Made by a program: the position numbers and the translations under genes | Source: DATAPD01 sp036265385 | Lineage (GTDB): Bacteria; Acidobacteriota; Terriglobia; Terriglobales; Acidobacteriaceae | Direction of reading: 5' to 3' | DNA: 64,000 nucleotides | NCBI GenBank assembly: GCA_036265385.1 | Contig: DATAPD010000018.1 | Location: 49,114-113,113 of the forward strand | The notes under the pieces: generated by a model | What the model saw: the letters and a program-made list of their open reading frames with translations, nothing else | Database searches by the model: none | What the model was told of the DNA's origin: nothing | Shown here: positions 25,863-33,935 of the stretch, one piece after another | How the letters are laid out: every line of letters starts with the position of its first letter | Numbering within the stretch: position 1 is the first letter of the stretch

Positions 25863-26498
25863 CTATGCGGCTCGGATCGGATGTGCACTTGGCTCGATCT
25901 GATTCGTCTGTTGCCAGGTGTATCGAATTCGATGGATAACCGTTAGTGTTGAGATGACTGCAATCACCCAGAGAGCGGGTGTCATCCGGTTGAACAGTGC
26001 CCCAATAATCAGGAGGACGAGTCGCTCGGGGCGCTCCATGAAGCCAACTTTGCAGGACGGAATGAGAGATTCAGCACGTGCGCGGGTGTAGCTCACCATG
26101 ATGGAGCTGATCATAACGAACGCAGTTAAAACGACATAAAAGAAGCGATTGCCGCGCGCATAAAAGACGAGAAGACCGAAGAATAGTGACCCATCACTAT
26201 AGCGGTCGACGACGGAATCGAAGAAGCCACCAAATCGCGTAACACGATTCGAAGCGCGAGCCACCCGACCGTCGACCAGATCGAAAAAACCGGATCCGAT
26301 GATGACCAATCCCGCGTAGAAAAACAGCTTGCGCTGAGTGTCTCCGTTCGCATAGCCGAAGAGGAATGCCGCGACGGAGTTAATCACTAAACCAAAAAAG
26401 GTAAGGACATTGGGGTTGATTCGCGCTAATGCAAGCCAGCGAACGATCGTATCCAACAGGACGCCGCAGGCCCGACCGAACGTGCTAGTCCAGGTCAC
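25863..26498 (-). CDS. CDP-alcohol phosphatidyltransferase family protein
   Basis: A 211-residue membrane enzyme with the complete family motif D-x2-DG-x2-AR-x8-G-x3-D-x3-D, seen as 'DLVDGRVARASNRVTRFGG' continuing to 'FFDSVVDRYSD' (about 75-105), on the first of about six membrane helices. It transfers a phosphatidyl group from a CDP-activated lipid to an alcohol headgroup; glycerol phosphate and inositol phosphate are both possible. The GTG start at 26498 overlaps the greA stop as GTGA, so it is coupled to greA. That pairing is unusual for function, but the translational coupling is clear. Confidence 0.88.
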   Translation of the reverse strand: MTWTSTFGRACGVLLDTIVRWLALARINPNVLTFFGLVINSVAAFLFGYANGDTQRKLFFYAGLVIIGSGFFDLVDGRVARASNRVTRFGGFFDSVVDRYSDGSLFFGLLVFYARGNRFFYVVLTAFVMISSIMVSYTRARAESLIPSCKVGFMERPERLVLLIIGALFNRMTPALWVIAVISTLTVIHRIRYTWQQTNQIEPSAHPIRAA

Positions 26499-26986
26499 TG
26501 GGCGTCAGCCTCGGCCTGGGTTTCGTCGTGCATAGTCGTAAGTTTCAAAACTTCCAGTTCCCGTTTACCACTAGGAGTGACGACGACCGTCGCATCCCCG
26601 ACCTTCTTGTTGAGTAGCGCCCTGCCAATAGGAGATGTTGTCGAAATCTTTCCGGCTGCAACATCAGACTCCTCGCTGGTCACCAGTTTGTACTCAATCT
26701 CCTCGCCTTTGTCGCTGTCGTAAACCTTAACTGTCGAGCCGAGGCCCACCTTATCTTTGGGGATGTTATTGAGATTGATGAGTGAAAGATCGGCAAGCCT
26801 TCTCCCGAGCTGGCGAAGACGCGCTTTCACAAACTCCTGGCGCTGTTTCGCCATGTGGTATTCGGCGTTTTCGCTCAGGTCACCAAGTGCGACAGCTTTT
26901 TTCAGTTCTTTCGGAAGATCGTGGCTCAGTTCGTACTCAAGCGCGTTGATCTCGTCTTGCAATTTTTTCTTGATGTGCTCAGGCAT
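26495..26986 (-). CDS. greA: Transcription elongation factor GreA
   Basis: A 163-residue GreA-type factor. The N-terminal antiparallel coiled coil runs from 'LQDEINALEYELSHDLPKE' to about residue 75, with the catalytic acidic tip in 'LGDLSENAEYHMAKQRQ' (conserved D and E at the turn). The C-terminal FKBP-like domain ends with 'SPIGRALLNKKVGD' and 'VTPSGKRELEVLKL'. It binds RNA polymerase's secondary channel and triggers cleavage of backtracked RNA. It heads a two-gene unit with the phosphatidyltransferase and is divergent from carD, another RNA-polymerase-binding factor. The Glu/Ala/Asp-rich tail after residue 150 is not conserved. Confidence 0.95.
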   Translation of the reverse strand: MPEHIKKKLQDEINALEYELSHDLPKELKKAVALGDLSENAEYHMAKQRQEFVKARLRQLGRRLADLSLINLNNIPKDKVGLGSTVKVYDSDKGEEIEYKLVTSEESDVAAGKISTTSPIGRALLNKKVGDATVVVTPSGKRELEVLKLTTMHDETQAEADAQ

Positions 26987-27088
26987 GCTTCGAAAGATTA
27001 TACCCCCGACTTCGCTTCCGTCGCGGGATCGCGGCGGTGCACTTGCAAATGCAACTGTGCGGGACGATCCTGTTACAACTCACTGTCA

Positions 27089-27106
27089 GTGAGGTACTTA
27101 CCTCAC
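27089..27106. promoter_or_regulatory. Palindromic operator candidate between greA and carD
   Basis: GTGAGGTACTTACCTCAC is an inverted repeat with 8-bp arms and a 2-nt centre. A second, smaller palindrome, CACTGTCAGTG, abuts it at 27081-27091. It lies in the divergent greA-carD spacer about 40 bases upstream of the carD promoter. Confidence 0.4.
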
Positions 27107-27145
27107 TTTACGTCTGGATGCGGCTCTGATGTCCATCCCCGTTAA

Positions 27146-27174
27146 TTGCCTTTTGGTCATGGCGCACCTACAAT
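27146..27174 (+). promoter_or_regulatory. Candidate sigma-70-type promoter of carD
   Basis: TTGCCT and TACAAT are separated by 17 bases, about 50 bases before the carD start codon. Confidence 0.45.
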
Positions 27175-27224
27175 TGAACAAGTTCGTTTTTGTCCTTCCT
27201 TCTCGCGCGAATTGGGTGTCCTGA

Positions 27225-27761
27225 ATGATCATTGGCGATGGAAATTTCCACATAGGCGACAAAGTTGTTTACCCCAATCATGGTGTAGGAGTTATCGAAC
27301 AGATCAGCAGTCGAACGATCGGGAGCACCGTCGAACGCTATTACCTTCTGAAAATCAAAGCCAGTAGTGCCACCGTCATGGTCCCCTTTCAGAATGCGGC
27401 GAGTGTGGGGTTGCGGCGCGTGATCAGAAACGGTGAGGCTCAGAAAGTCGTCGATTTCCTGACGGACGTTGAGACGTCCAGTAATGCGGATTGGAAGGAC
27501 CGATTCAAGGAGAATTCCGACCGGATGCGGACGGGTTCACTTTTAGAAGTTGCCGCTGTTTTGAAAAGCCTTTTGCTTCTCACGAACTCCAAACCACTTT
27601 CCTTCCGCGAGAAGAAGATGCTCGAGCGCGCTCGTTACCTTCTAGTAAGTGAACTTGCCATGGCGAAGAATTGTGAAGAGCGCCTTGTGGAAGATGTTCT
27701 TACCAAGGCCCTCGCAAAATGCAACCTGCGTTTCCCCGAAGCCTCGGAGTTCGAAGCTTAG
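27225..27761 (+). CDS. CarD/CdnL-family transcriptional regulator
   Basis: A 178-residue CarD-type protein. The N-terminal RNA-polymerase-interacting domain is recognisable ('FHIGDKVVYPNHGVGVIEQI', then 'YYLLKIKASSATVMVPFQNA', about 1-70). The remainder is helical and basic ('SFREKKMLERARYLLVSELA'), as in the DNA-contacting part of CdnL. Such proteins bind the polymerase beta lobe and stabilise open promoter complexes, often for rRNA and translation genes. It is transcribed away from greA, and the shared spacer carries a palindrome. Start codon ATG 27225 has only a weak Shine-Dalgarno. Confidence 0.88.
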   Translation: MIIGDGNFHIGDKVVYPNHGVGVIEQISSRTIGSTVERYYLLKIKASSATVMVPFQNAASVGLRRVIRNGEAQKVVDFLTDVETSSNADWKDRFKENSDRMRTGSLLEVAAVLKSLLLLTNSKPLSFREKKMLERARYLLVSELAMAKNCEERLVEDVLTKALAKCNLRFPEASEFEA

Positions 27762-27784
27762 ATTCTGCAGCTCGCGAATCCTAT

Positions 27785-28855
27785 TTAGTCTCCCAGCCAC
27801 TCCGCGTAAGGTTTCATCGACTCAATGTGATCGAAGATGATCTTGAGAGTTCCGGTGATTGGGACTGCCAGTACTAGACCGACCGCTCCCCACATCCAAC
27901 CCCAAAACAACAGTGAAATCGTAAGAGCCAGTGGGTTGAGCGCCAATCTTCGCCCCAGAACCATCGGATAAAGAACGTTGATCGCAAAGATGTGCAAAGC
28001 GATGACCGACGCAGCGATGATGAGAACATCGGCTGGAGAGATCGCACCGACGCCAACGGCCAAGGGGGGAACGATGGCCAGCACTACTCCCAGATAGGGA
28101 ACCAGGCTAAGAAATCCGCTGATAAACCCTACGAAATAAAAGAAAGGCACGTGTAAGAACCAAAAGATGCCAACACTCAACACTGACATGAACAATCCGA
28201 CAACTAGATTGCCAAGGATGAATGCGCGCACCATGTTCGCGATCAATCCCAGTGCCATGAAGGCTGCATGTCGATGTTCAAGCGGAAATAACATGACAGT
28301 GGCGGAGCGCACATGATTGCGCCAACTCAACATAAAAAATATGAGGAAGGGGACGAAGCTGGTTGCGAGTACTAGATCCGTAACCGTGGTGAATCCATGG
28401 GAGAAGATGTCTGTCCAGTTTGTGGTTGGACGGACCTTGAGTGCCGTTTTTTCCTCATTGGTGGGAGGCACTAGTTCTGTTGTTTTCTGAATGTCCTCAG
28501 CTTTCTGTCGGAACTTCCCAAGCATTGCGCGGATCTGCTTGGAATACTGGGGCAGGTTATCGAAGAAAGTTTCTGCGTGGCTGTACGAGAAGTAAAAAAC
28601 GCCATACACCAGCACAACCAGTAAAGCCACCGCTACTAGCGATGCCAGGCTTACGTGCAAACGCAAGCGAACGAGAAAATCGACGACTGGTGCCAGAATG
28701 AATGTGAGCAGGACGGAGATTAGGATCGTGACGAGGACTAACTCTCCGAGATAGAGCAGGCCGAGCATCACACCTATTGCGATGACATTCAGCGCCCAAT
28801 TTCGGGGTCGCGTTGTAATGTTGACTTCAGCGCCGGCTTTTTCCGCTTCGCTCAT
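27785..28855 (-). CDS. AI-2E family transporter (PerM-like)
   Basis: A 356-residue membrane protein with about eight helices and the family plan: paired helices 'ALNVIAIGVMLGLLYLGEL', a central soluble region (about 115-185) and the conserved late segment 'PYLGVVLAIVPPLAVGVG'. Members are proposed autoinducer-2 or other small-molecule exporters; some act as ion antiporters, so the substrate is uncertain. ATG 28855 has AAGGA 5 bases upstream and is chosen over a start 19 codons earlier that overlaps the divergent ruvX gene. It is convergent with carD. Confidence 0.85.
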   Translation of the reverse strand: MSEAEKAGAEVNITTRPRNWALNVIAIGVMLGLLYLGELVLVTILISVLLTFILAPVVDFLVRLRLHVSLASLVAVALLVVLVYGVFYFSYSHAETFFDNLPQYSKQIRAMLGKFRQKAEDIQKTTELVPPTNEEKTALKVRPTTNWTDIFSHGFTTVTDLVLATSFVPFLIFFMLSWRNHVRSATVMLFPLEHRHAAFMALGLIANMVRAFILGNLVVGLFMSVLSVGIFWFLHVPFFYFVGFISGFLSLVPYLGVVLAIVPPLAVGVGAISPADVLIIAASVIALHIFAINVLYPMVLGRRLALNPLALTISLLFWGWMWGAVGLVLAVPITGTLKIIFDHIESMKPYAEWLGD

Positions 28856-28894
28856 CGTGTCCTTAAACAGCGAGATTCTATAATCGGCCCATCC

Positions 28895-29365
28895 ATGGAC
28901 GGAACTCGACAACCGGCGGAGCGAACCCAGGGACGCGTTCTCGGTCTTGATGTCGGGTCAAAGCGTATCGGCGTTGCCATCTCGGATGAACTTGGAATTA
29001 CCGCACAGGGCCTAGAAACGCTCCAGCGAAAAAACAAGAAAGCTGACTTTGCCGCTCTCGATCTGCTGATCCGACAACATCACGTGCGGGAGATCGTTAT
29101 CGGACTGCCTCTCCGCTTGAGCGGTGCAGAGGGAATGCAGTCGGAGAAGATGCGCCATTTCGCAGAAGAGTTGCGCGTACGCACTCGACTTCCGGTACAC
29201 CTCTTCGATGAGCGCCTCACTTCAGCTGAGGCGAATCGGGTTCTGAGGGAAAGCAACATCAGCATCAGCAAACGCGCAGCAGCCGTAGACAGAATGGCGG
29301 CTGTACTTATCCTTCAAGCCTGGATGGAAGCCCAAATTTCGCTCCGTGAGTCGGAAGAAAGCTAG
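28895..29365 (+). CDS. ruvX: RuvX/YqgF family Holliday-junction resolvase-like nuclease
   Basis: A 156-residue RNase H-fold protein. The first acidic motif is 'VLGLDVGSKRIGVAISD', the second 'EIVIGLPLRLSGAEG', then 'VHLFDERLTSAEANRVL' and the final Asp in 'AAAVDRMAAVLILQ'. YqgF proteins process the 5' end of pre-16S rRNA and were first proposed as Holliday-junction resolvases. About 14 extra residues precede the first motif. It ends 9 bases from the convergent mltG gene; in many genomes ruvX and mltG run in the same direction, so an inversion has probably separated them here. Confidence 0.92.
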   Translation: MDGTRQPAERTQGRVLGLDVGSKRIGVAISDELGITAQGLETLQRKNKKADFAALDLLIRQHHVREIVIGLPLRLSGAEGMQSEKMRHFAEELRVRTRLPVHLFDERLTSAEANRVLRESNISISKRAAAVDRMAAVLILQAWMEAQISLRESEES

Positions 29366-29374
29366 CTGTTGTGA

Positions 29375-30454
29375 CTATTTACCCCGCATGGCTTTTCGAT
29401 ACGCCGCCACATTCCGATTATGTTCTTCAATACTCTGAGCAAATCGGTGACGCCCATTTGCGTCGCTCACGAAGTAAAAATATTGGGAATTCTGCGGGTG
29501 CATGGCTGCTTCAAGGGATCCGCGCCCCGGATTGGCGATTGGCCCGGGTGGCAAACCAGGGTTTCGGTAGGTGTTATAAGGCGATTGAACAAACATGTCT
29601 TCATGATGAAGGGCACCTTGGTATTTATTGGCGAGGAGCAAGGCATAAATGATGCTGGGATCAGCATCGAGTGCCATCCGCCTGGACAGACGGTTGTAGT
29701 AGACGCTTGCCACGAGTGGGCGCTCTTCAGGCACCGCAGTCTCCTTCTCCACAATAGAAGCCATGATTACGGTGCGGTGAACGTCTGAAGACAAGCCTAT
29801 CTGCTGCGCAACTTGCCGGAATTGTTTAATCATCGCTGCAGCCATGTCTTTCAGGGATTGCGTTCGGGTGAACTGGTAGGTTTCCGGGTAAAGGTATCCT
29901 TCCAGCGATTTAGCCTCCGGTGCGAAATCACTAATTAAGTCTGTGTTGGTTTGTACGATCTTCAAAAAAGCTTGGGAGGAGCCTAGTCCGGCTTCCTCAA
30001 TCAGACGCGCGATATCGAAACTTGTGTACCCTTCAGGAATTGTGACCGTGTGAAAATAAATATCCCCTCGCACTAACCGTTCGTACACTGCGCGGCTGTT
30101 AGCGTCTCGTTCGAATAAATATTCTCCGGCCTTGAGGCTTTGTCGGCGGTGCATGTAGTGCCAAAGCCTGAAGGCGATGGCACTCCTGATGACCCCCGCC
30201 GATCTCAATTCCTTGGCAATCCTGCGGGAGGAAAATCCAGGGCGCAACATCACAAATGTCGGGGTCGATGGACGGATCGGCGACTGAAGGGCCCAAGCCA
30301 GCCAACCGGCTGCAGCTATCAAAATGAGGACAGCAACGAGGAGTAGTCTGCGCAAGCCCCTCCAGTCTAAGCGAAAGCGGCGATGTGGAATATTGCTGTT
30401 GCTGGAACCGAAGTGCCGTATCAATGACTGGCCTGCGGGACAAGGTCGGCGCAA
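29375..30454 (-). CDS. mltG: Endolytic peptidoglycan transglycosylase MltG
   Basis: A 359-residue YceG/MltG protein. One membrane helix ('LLLVAVLILIAAAGWLAWAL') is followed by a LysM-like domain ('LKAGEYLFERDANSRAVYER') and the catalytic domain with 'ASIVEKETAVPEERPLVASV', where the first Glu is catalytic, and 'SPYNTYRNPGLPPGPIANPG'. It cuts nascent glycan strands inside the periplasm and sets their length. The upstream start is uncertain: the longest frame begins at TTG 30454 and no ATG precedes the membrane helix, so the first 20-30 residues may not be translated. Confidence 0.9.
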   Translation of the reverse strand: MRRPCPAGQSLIRHFGSSNSNIPHRRFRLDWRGLRRLLLVAVLILIAAAGWLAWALQSPIRPSTPTFVMLRPGFSSRRIAKELRSAGVIRSAIAFRLWHYMHRRQSLKAGEYLFERDANSRAVYERLVRGDIYFHTVTIPEGYTSFDIARLIEEAGLGSSQAFLKIVQTNTDLISDFAPEAKSLEGYLYPETYQFTRTQSLKDMAAAMIKQFRQVAQQIGLSSDVHRTVIMASIVEKETAVPEERPLVASVYYNRLSRRMALDADPSIIYALLLANKYQGALHHEDMFVQSPYNTYRNPGLPPGPIANPGRGSLEAAMHPQNSQYFYFVSDANGRHRFAQSIEEHNRNVAAYRKAMRGK

Positions 30455-30536
30455 CTGCAGGCTTTGCCGTAGGCCTTTCCGCCATTCCGATACCGTATAC
30501 TTCTAGATTGATTTTGTAGCCATTGAATGCTGCCGA

Positions 30537-31442
30537 ATGAACCGCTTTCGAGTCATCCTGCTCATGATCGCTGTTTTTCCGCTGAGCGGCTGCTTGTTTC
30601 GCACCCGCAAGATTGAACGACAGGTCTCCACTGCCCCCCTCAAAACGGCTACTCAGCAGGAGCTGATCGCCTACCTAGATACCCAAGCCGAGAAATTGCG
30701 GTCCATGCAAGCGACAGTGGACATTGATACTTCGGTGGGAGACGAGCAAAAAGGCAAGATCACCGATTATAAGCAGATTCGCGGCTACGTCTTAGCGCGG
30801 AAACCTTCGATGTTGAGGATGATTGGCCTCTACCCAATTGTTCGGAACACTGCTTTCGACATGGTAAGCAATGGTTCGGACTTCAAGCTCTGGATTCCTG
30901 CTAAGAACAAGTTTGTTATTGGCCACAACGATATCGTCAAGCCAAATGCCAAGCAGCGGCTAGAAAACGTTCGACCCCAGCACATCTACGATGCTTTACT
31001 TTTACCGCCGATCGATCCGGAAAAAGAGATCGCGGTTCGCGAAAATGACTATGAAACGGTACTTGATGCGAAAGGTCGGCGGGTGGATCAGCCGGATTAT
31101 GAAGTTAATGTGATTCGCAAGGGAGATAGCGGCTGGTATTTGGCGCGAAAGATCTCGTTTAGTCGCACAGACCTCCTGCCCCGACGACAGCGAGTCTACG
31201 ACGAACAAGGCCAAGTCGCCACCGACGCCCGTTACGAGGGGTACACCAATTACGATGGCATCCAGTTTCCATCGCGCATTGAGATTGAACGTCCGCAAGA
31301 GGGCTATTACATCACCTTGACGATGGTGAAGCTTGAGCTCAATAAAGATCTGACTGACCAGCAGTTTGCATTGCAGCAGCCCCCTGGAGCTGAAATCCTG
31401 AACCTTGATAAACAACCGGCACAGAGCGCCATCAGTCAGTAG
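30537..31442 (+). CDS. Putative lipoprotein, outer-membrane lipoprotein-sorting-like
   Basis: A 301-residue exported protein. The signal ends at a lipobox ('FPLSGCLFR', Cys about 20), so the mature form should be lipid-anchored. The rest is beta-rich: 'YKQIRGYVLARKPSMLRMIG' and 'NDYETVLDAKGRRVDQPDY' resemble the DUF4292/LolA-type half-barrels that hold acyl chains. It may carry lipids or lipoproteins in the periplasm; this is inference from fold appearance. It is followed 33 bases later by a FtsX/MacB-type permease, so an export partnership is possible. Confidence 0.7.
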   Translation: MNRFRVILLMIAVFPLSGCLFRTRKIERQVSTAPLKTATQQELIAYLDTQAEKLRSMQATVDIDTSVGDEQKGKITDYKQIRGYVLARKPSMLRMIGLYPIVRNTAFDMVSNGSDFKLWIPAKNKFVIGHNDIVKPNAKQRLENVRPQHIYDALLLPPIDPEKEIAVRENDYETVLDAKGRRVDQPDYEVNVIRKGDSGWYLARKISFSRTDLLPRRQRVYDEQGQVATDARYEGYTNYDGIQFPSRIEIERPQEGYYITLTMVKLELNKDLTDQQFALQQPPGAEILNLDKQPAQSAISQ

Positions 31443-31475
31443 TTGCTCGTAGCTGGGGTCGCGAGGGTAAAACGA

Positions 31476-32582
31476 ATGATGAACAAGATGATCGTGGCGA
31501 ACCTTGCGCACCGCCCGGTGAGATCATTGATCTCGATTGTTGCCATCGCGCTTGAAGTCACCCTGATTCTTCTCATTGTGGGGCTGTCGCTAGGAATTCT
31601 GAACGATTCGAAATCACGGCAGGCTGGGATTGGCGCCGACGTGATCGTGATGCCGCCCGGATCGTCTTTTATCGTTGGTCTCACTGGAGCGCCAATGTCG
31701 ATAAAAGTCGGCGGCGTTCTTCAAAAGCTTCCCCACGTCGTGACGGTCGCACCGGTAATCACGCAAGTAGCTACGGCCGGGACGCTCGAGGTAATTGCTG
31801 GAATTGATCTGAAGAGTTATGAAGGCCTGGCTGGTCCATTTCACTATCTAGCGGGAGGGCCCTTTCGAGGGGACGATGATGTGCTCGTGGATGATCTCTT
31901 TGCAAAATCCAAACATATCAAGCCTGGAGATAGCATCGAGATACTGAATCACAACTTTCGAGTCGCGGGTATCGTCGCACAAGGCCGGGGAGCTCGAAAG
32001 TTTCTTCAACTCAATACATTGCAGGATCTGTTGGGAGCCAAGGACAAAGCTTCTCTCTTTTACTTAAAGCTGGACGATCCGAGCAATGCCGACGCCGTCG
32101 TGAACGAAATCAAAGCCGTTTCGGGAATGGAGCGATACGTAGCAACGTCCATGGCTTATTACTTGTCCATGATGACGCCCAGTAATTACCCGGGCCTTTC
32201 GAGTTTCATCACGGTGGTAATTGCGATTTCAGTAATCATTGGGTTCATCGTCATCTTCCAAGCGATGTACACCGCGGTGATGGAGCGAACTCGGGAGATT
32301 GGAATTCTGAAGTCTCTAGGCGCTTCCAAGCTCTATATCGTGAATGTGATTCTCCGGGAGACCATACTTCTGGCTGTTTGCGGTATCGTCGCCGGAATTC
32401 TATTCAGCTTGGCCGCGAAACTTGGTATCACACAAAAGTTACCCCTTCTACGCGTGGTAGTCACCGGAGGGTGGATTTTGAAAGCGACGATCGTCGCTGT
32501 GGTGGGAGCTATTTTGGGGGCTGCCTATCCTGCCTTCAAAGCGGCTCAAAAAGACCCTATTGAGGCATTGGCATACGAATGA
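31476..32582 (+). CDS. ABC transporter permease, FtsX/MacB-type
   Basis: A 368-residue permease. One N-terminal helix ('SLISIVAIALEVTLILLIVG') is followed by a periplasmic domain of about 210 residues and three C-terminal helices with the family signature 'VMERTREIGILKSLGASK' and the ending 'PAFKAAQKDPIEALAYE'. This matches MacB/LolC/DevC-type permeases that act on lipids or lipoproteins. No ATPase gene is adjacent, so the ATPase must be supplied from elsewhere. The start at ATG 31476 has GAGGG upstream; a TTG 11 codons earlier is less likely. Confidence 0.88.
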   Translation: MMNKMIVANLAHRPVRSLISIVAIALEVTLILLIVGLSLGILNDSKSRQAGIGADVIVMPPGSSFIVGLTGAPMSIKVGGVLQKLPHVVTVAPVITQVATAGTLEVIAGIDLKSYEGLAGPFHYLAGGPFRGDDDVLVDDLFAKSKHIKPGDSIEILNHNFRVAGIVAQGRGARKFLQLNTLQDLLGAKDKASLFYLKLDDPSNADAVVNEIKAVSGMERYVATSMAYYLSMMTPSNYPGLSSFITVVIAISVIIGFIVIFQAMYTAVMERTREIGILKSLGASKLYIVNVILRETILLAVCGIVAGILFSLAAKLGITQKLPLLRVVVTGGWILKATIVAVVGAILGAAYPAFKAAQKDPIEALAYE

Positions 32583-32616
32583 CGGTCCGAACGCTATTTC
32601 GCGTCTATTCCGTTTG

Positions 32617-32646
32617 TTGACAATCTTCTACAAGCTAAGCTATCTT
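32617..32646 (+). promoter_or_regulatory. Promoter of the rplM-rpsI operon
   Basis: A consensus TTGACA (32617-32622) and TATCTT (32641-32646) are 18 bases apart. The predicted leader is about 100 bases and contains small hairpins that could serve ribosomal autoregulation. Confidence 0.6.
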
Positions 32647-32753
32647 AAAGGCTTTGGTAGTCCTGCGGTTGCCCGCCTGAGCCCTGCGCGTTCTGCGCTG
32701 TGATGGGTATTCAGCGGTCTTCTTTGCGTTTTTTTAATTCTGGGAGATTTCAG

Positions 32754-33185
32754 ATGTCAACCTATTTCCCCAAACAGGGGGAAATTGCGCGCAAGTGGTA
32801 CGTCGTCGATGCTTCAGGAATGCCTCTGGGCCGACTGGCCTCGAAGGTAGCTCGAGTCCTGATGGGCAAGGAAAATCCGAAGTACACACCATTTCTCGAC
32901 ACCGGCGACCACGTCGTCGTGATCAATGCCGAGAAGGTGAAGATGACGGGCATGAAAGCGGAGCAAAAGGCATATCACCACTACACCGGCTATCCGGGCG
33001 GATTGCGTACGGAAGCATTCACGAAGCGTTTCGCTCGCAAGCCGGAACTGATCATTGAAGACGCAGTCGCGCGCATGCTCCCCAAGACGAAGTTGGGCCG
33101 GCACATGGCCAGCAAACTGAAAATCTATCGTGGTGAAAAACATCCCCACGAAGCACAGAAGCCCGAATCATTGACGATTGCGTAG
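32754..33185 (+). CDS. rplM: 50S ribosomal protein L13
   Basis: A 143-residue L13. Typical segments are 'KWYVVDASGMPLGRLASKVA', 'YTPFLDTGDHVVVINAEKV', the 'YHHYTGYPGG' loop and 'EDAVARMLPKTKLGRHM'. It is an early-assembly 50S protein that binds 23S rRNA. ATG 32754 has GGGAG 8 bases upstream; the frame is open for 18 more codons upstream but these are inside the leader. It is paired with rpsI as in almost all bacteria. Confidence 0.98.
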   Translation: MSTYFPKQGEIARKWYVVDASGMPLGRLASKVARVLMGKENPKYTPFLDTGDHVVVINAEKVKMTGMKAEQKAYHHYTGYPGGLRTEAFTKRFARKPELIIEDAVARMLPKTKLGRHMASKLKIYRGEKHPHEAQKPESLTIA

Positions 33186-33272
33186 ATACCTTGGGCTTCG
33201 GTGAGCAGTTTCTATTCGAATTACGATTGAAAGGTTAGGCAGACGGCGCAGGCTTCGCCCACGTGGCTTGAA

Positions 33273-33300
33273 AGCAAGCAGCCAGAAGCCAGAAGCGAGA
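33273..33300 (+). repeat. Four-unit heptamer repeat before rpsI
   Basis: AGCAAGC, AGCCAGA, AGCCAGA and AGCGAGA follow one another without a gap and end two bases before the rpsI start codon. Confidence 0.6.
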
Positions 33301-33302
33301 AC

Positions 33303-33698
33303 ATGGCAGAAACAGTTCAGTACTATGGCACCGGACGGAGAAAGACGGCAGTCGCACGCGTATACCTGCGTCCTGGTAGCGGAGATTTCAAGGTAAACGG
33401 CCGGGCGTTCGAACAGTATTTCGTCACTCCGTCCCAGCGCGTGGCGGCAAAACAGCCCCTTTCGACCACAGAAACAAGTAGTTCGTTCAACGTGCTTGCC
33501 AATGTTTCTGGCGGTGGTGTTGACGGACAGGCTGACGCCGTGAAACTGGGCCTCGCTCGTGCCCTGATGCAATTCAATGCGGAGCTTCGCAAGAAGCTTA
33601 AGGTCGAGGGTATGGTCACCCGCGATTCTCGTGGCAAGGAACGAAAGAAATATGGGCAGAAGGGTGCCCGTAAGCGCTTCCAGTTCTCGAAGCGATAG
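33303..33698 (+). CDS. rpsI: 30S ribosomal protein S9
   Basis: A 131-residue S9 with 'YYGTGRRKTAVARVYLRPG' at the start, the 'GGGVDGQADAVKLGLARAL' segment and the basic tail ending 'KKYGQKGARKRFQFSKR', which reaches the P-site tRNA. The ATG at 33303 follows a heptamer array rather than a normal Shine-Dalgarno, so translation may depend on coupling to rplM, 117 bases upstream, or on the GA-rich last repeat unit. Confidence 0.98.
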   Translation: MAETVQYYGTGRRKTAVARVYLRPGSGDFKVNGRAFEQYFVTPSQRVAAKQPLSTTETSSSFNVLANVSGGGVDGQADAVKLGLARALMQFNAELRKKLKVEGMVTRDSRGKERKKYGQKGARKRFQFSKR

Positions 33699-33736
33699 AA
33701 GATCGTTTTAAGTTTCTGGTTACGAATCGTTTTTTG

Positions 33737-33757
33737 GCTGAAAGCTGAATGCTGACA
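33737..33757 (+). repeat. Three-unit heptamer repeat between rpsI and rpsB
   Basis: GCTGAAA, GCTGAAT and GCTGACA are contiguous. T-runs stand on either side. Confidence 0.55.
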
Positions 33758-33781
33758 GTCGGTTTTTTAGGTGTTCAATTC

Positions 33782-33811
33782 TTCCCGTGCTTCGCGGCGC
33801 GGGGACGGGAA
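33782..33811 (+). other. Stem-loop in the rpsB leader
   Basis: TTCCCGT (33782-33788) pairs with ACGGGAA (33805-33811) around a GC-rich loop. It is in the 237-base spacer before rpsB and could be a leader structure; there is no following T-run. Confidence 0.35.
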
Positions 33812-33821
33812 TGGCAATCTG

Positions 33822-33856
33822 AAGAGTCGCTAGTAGCTGGTTAATGGTCGCTAGTA
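33822..33856 (+). repeat. Heptad-periodic repeat in the rpsB leader
   Basis: Read as 7-mers: AAGAGTC, GCTAGTA, GCTGGTT, AATGGTC, GCTAGTA. GT is at the same position in every unit. Confidence 0.5.
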
Positions 33857-33935
33857 AATCGGCGTACGGAGATACAGCCACCATCGACAAGGTACTAGCA
33901 ACCGTTCTTCGGATGCAGACTAAAGAGGAGGTTGC

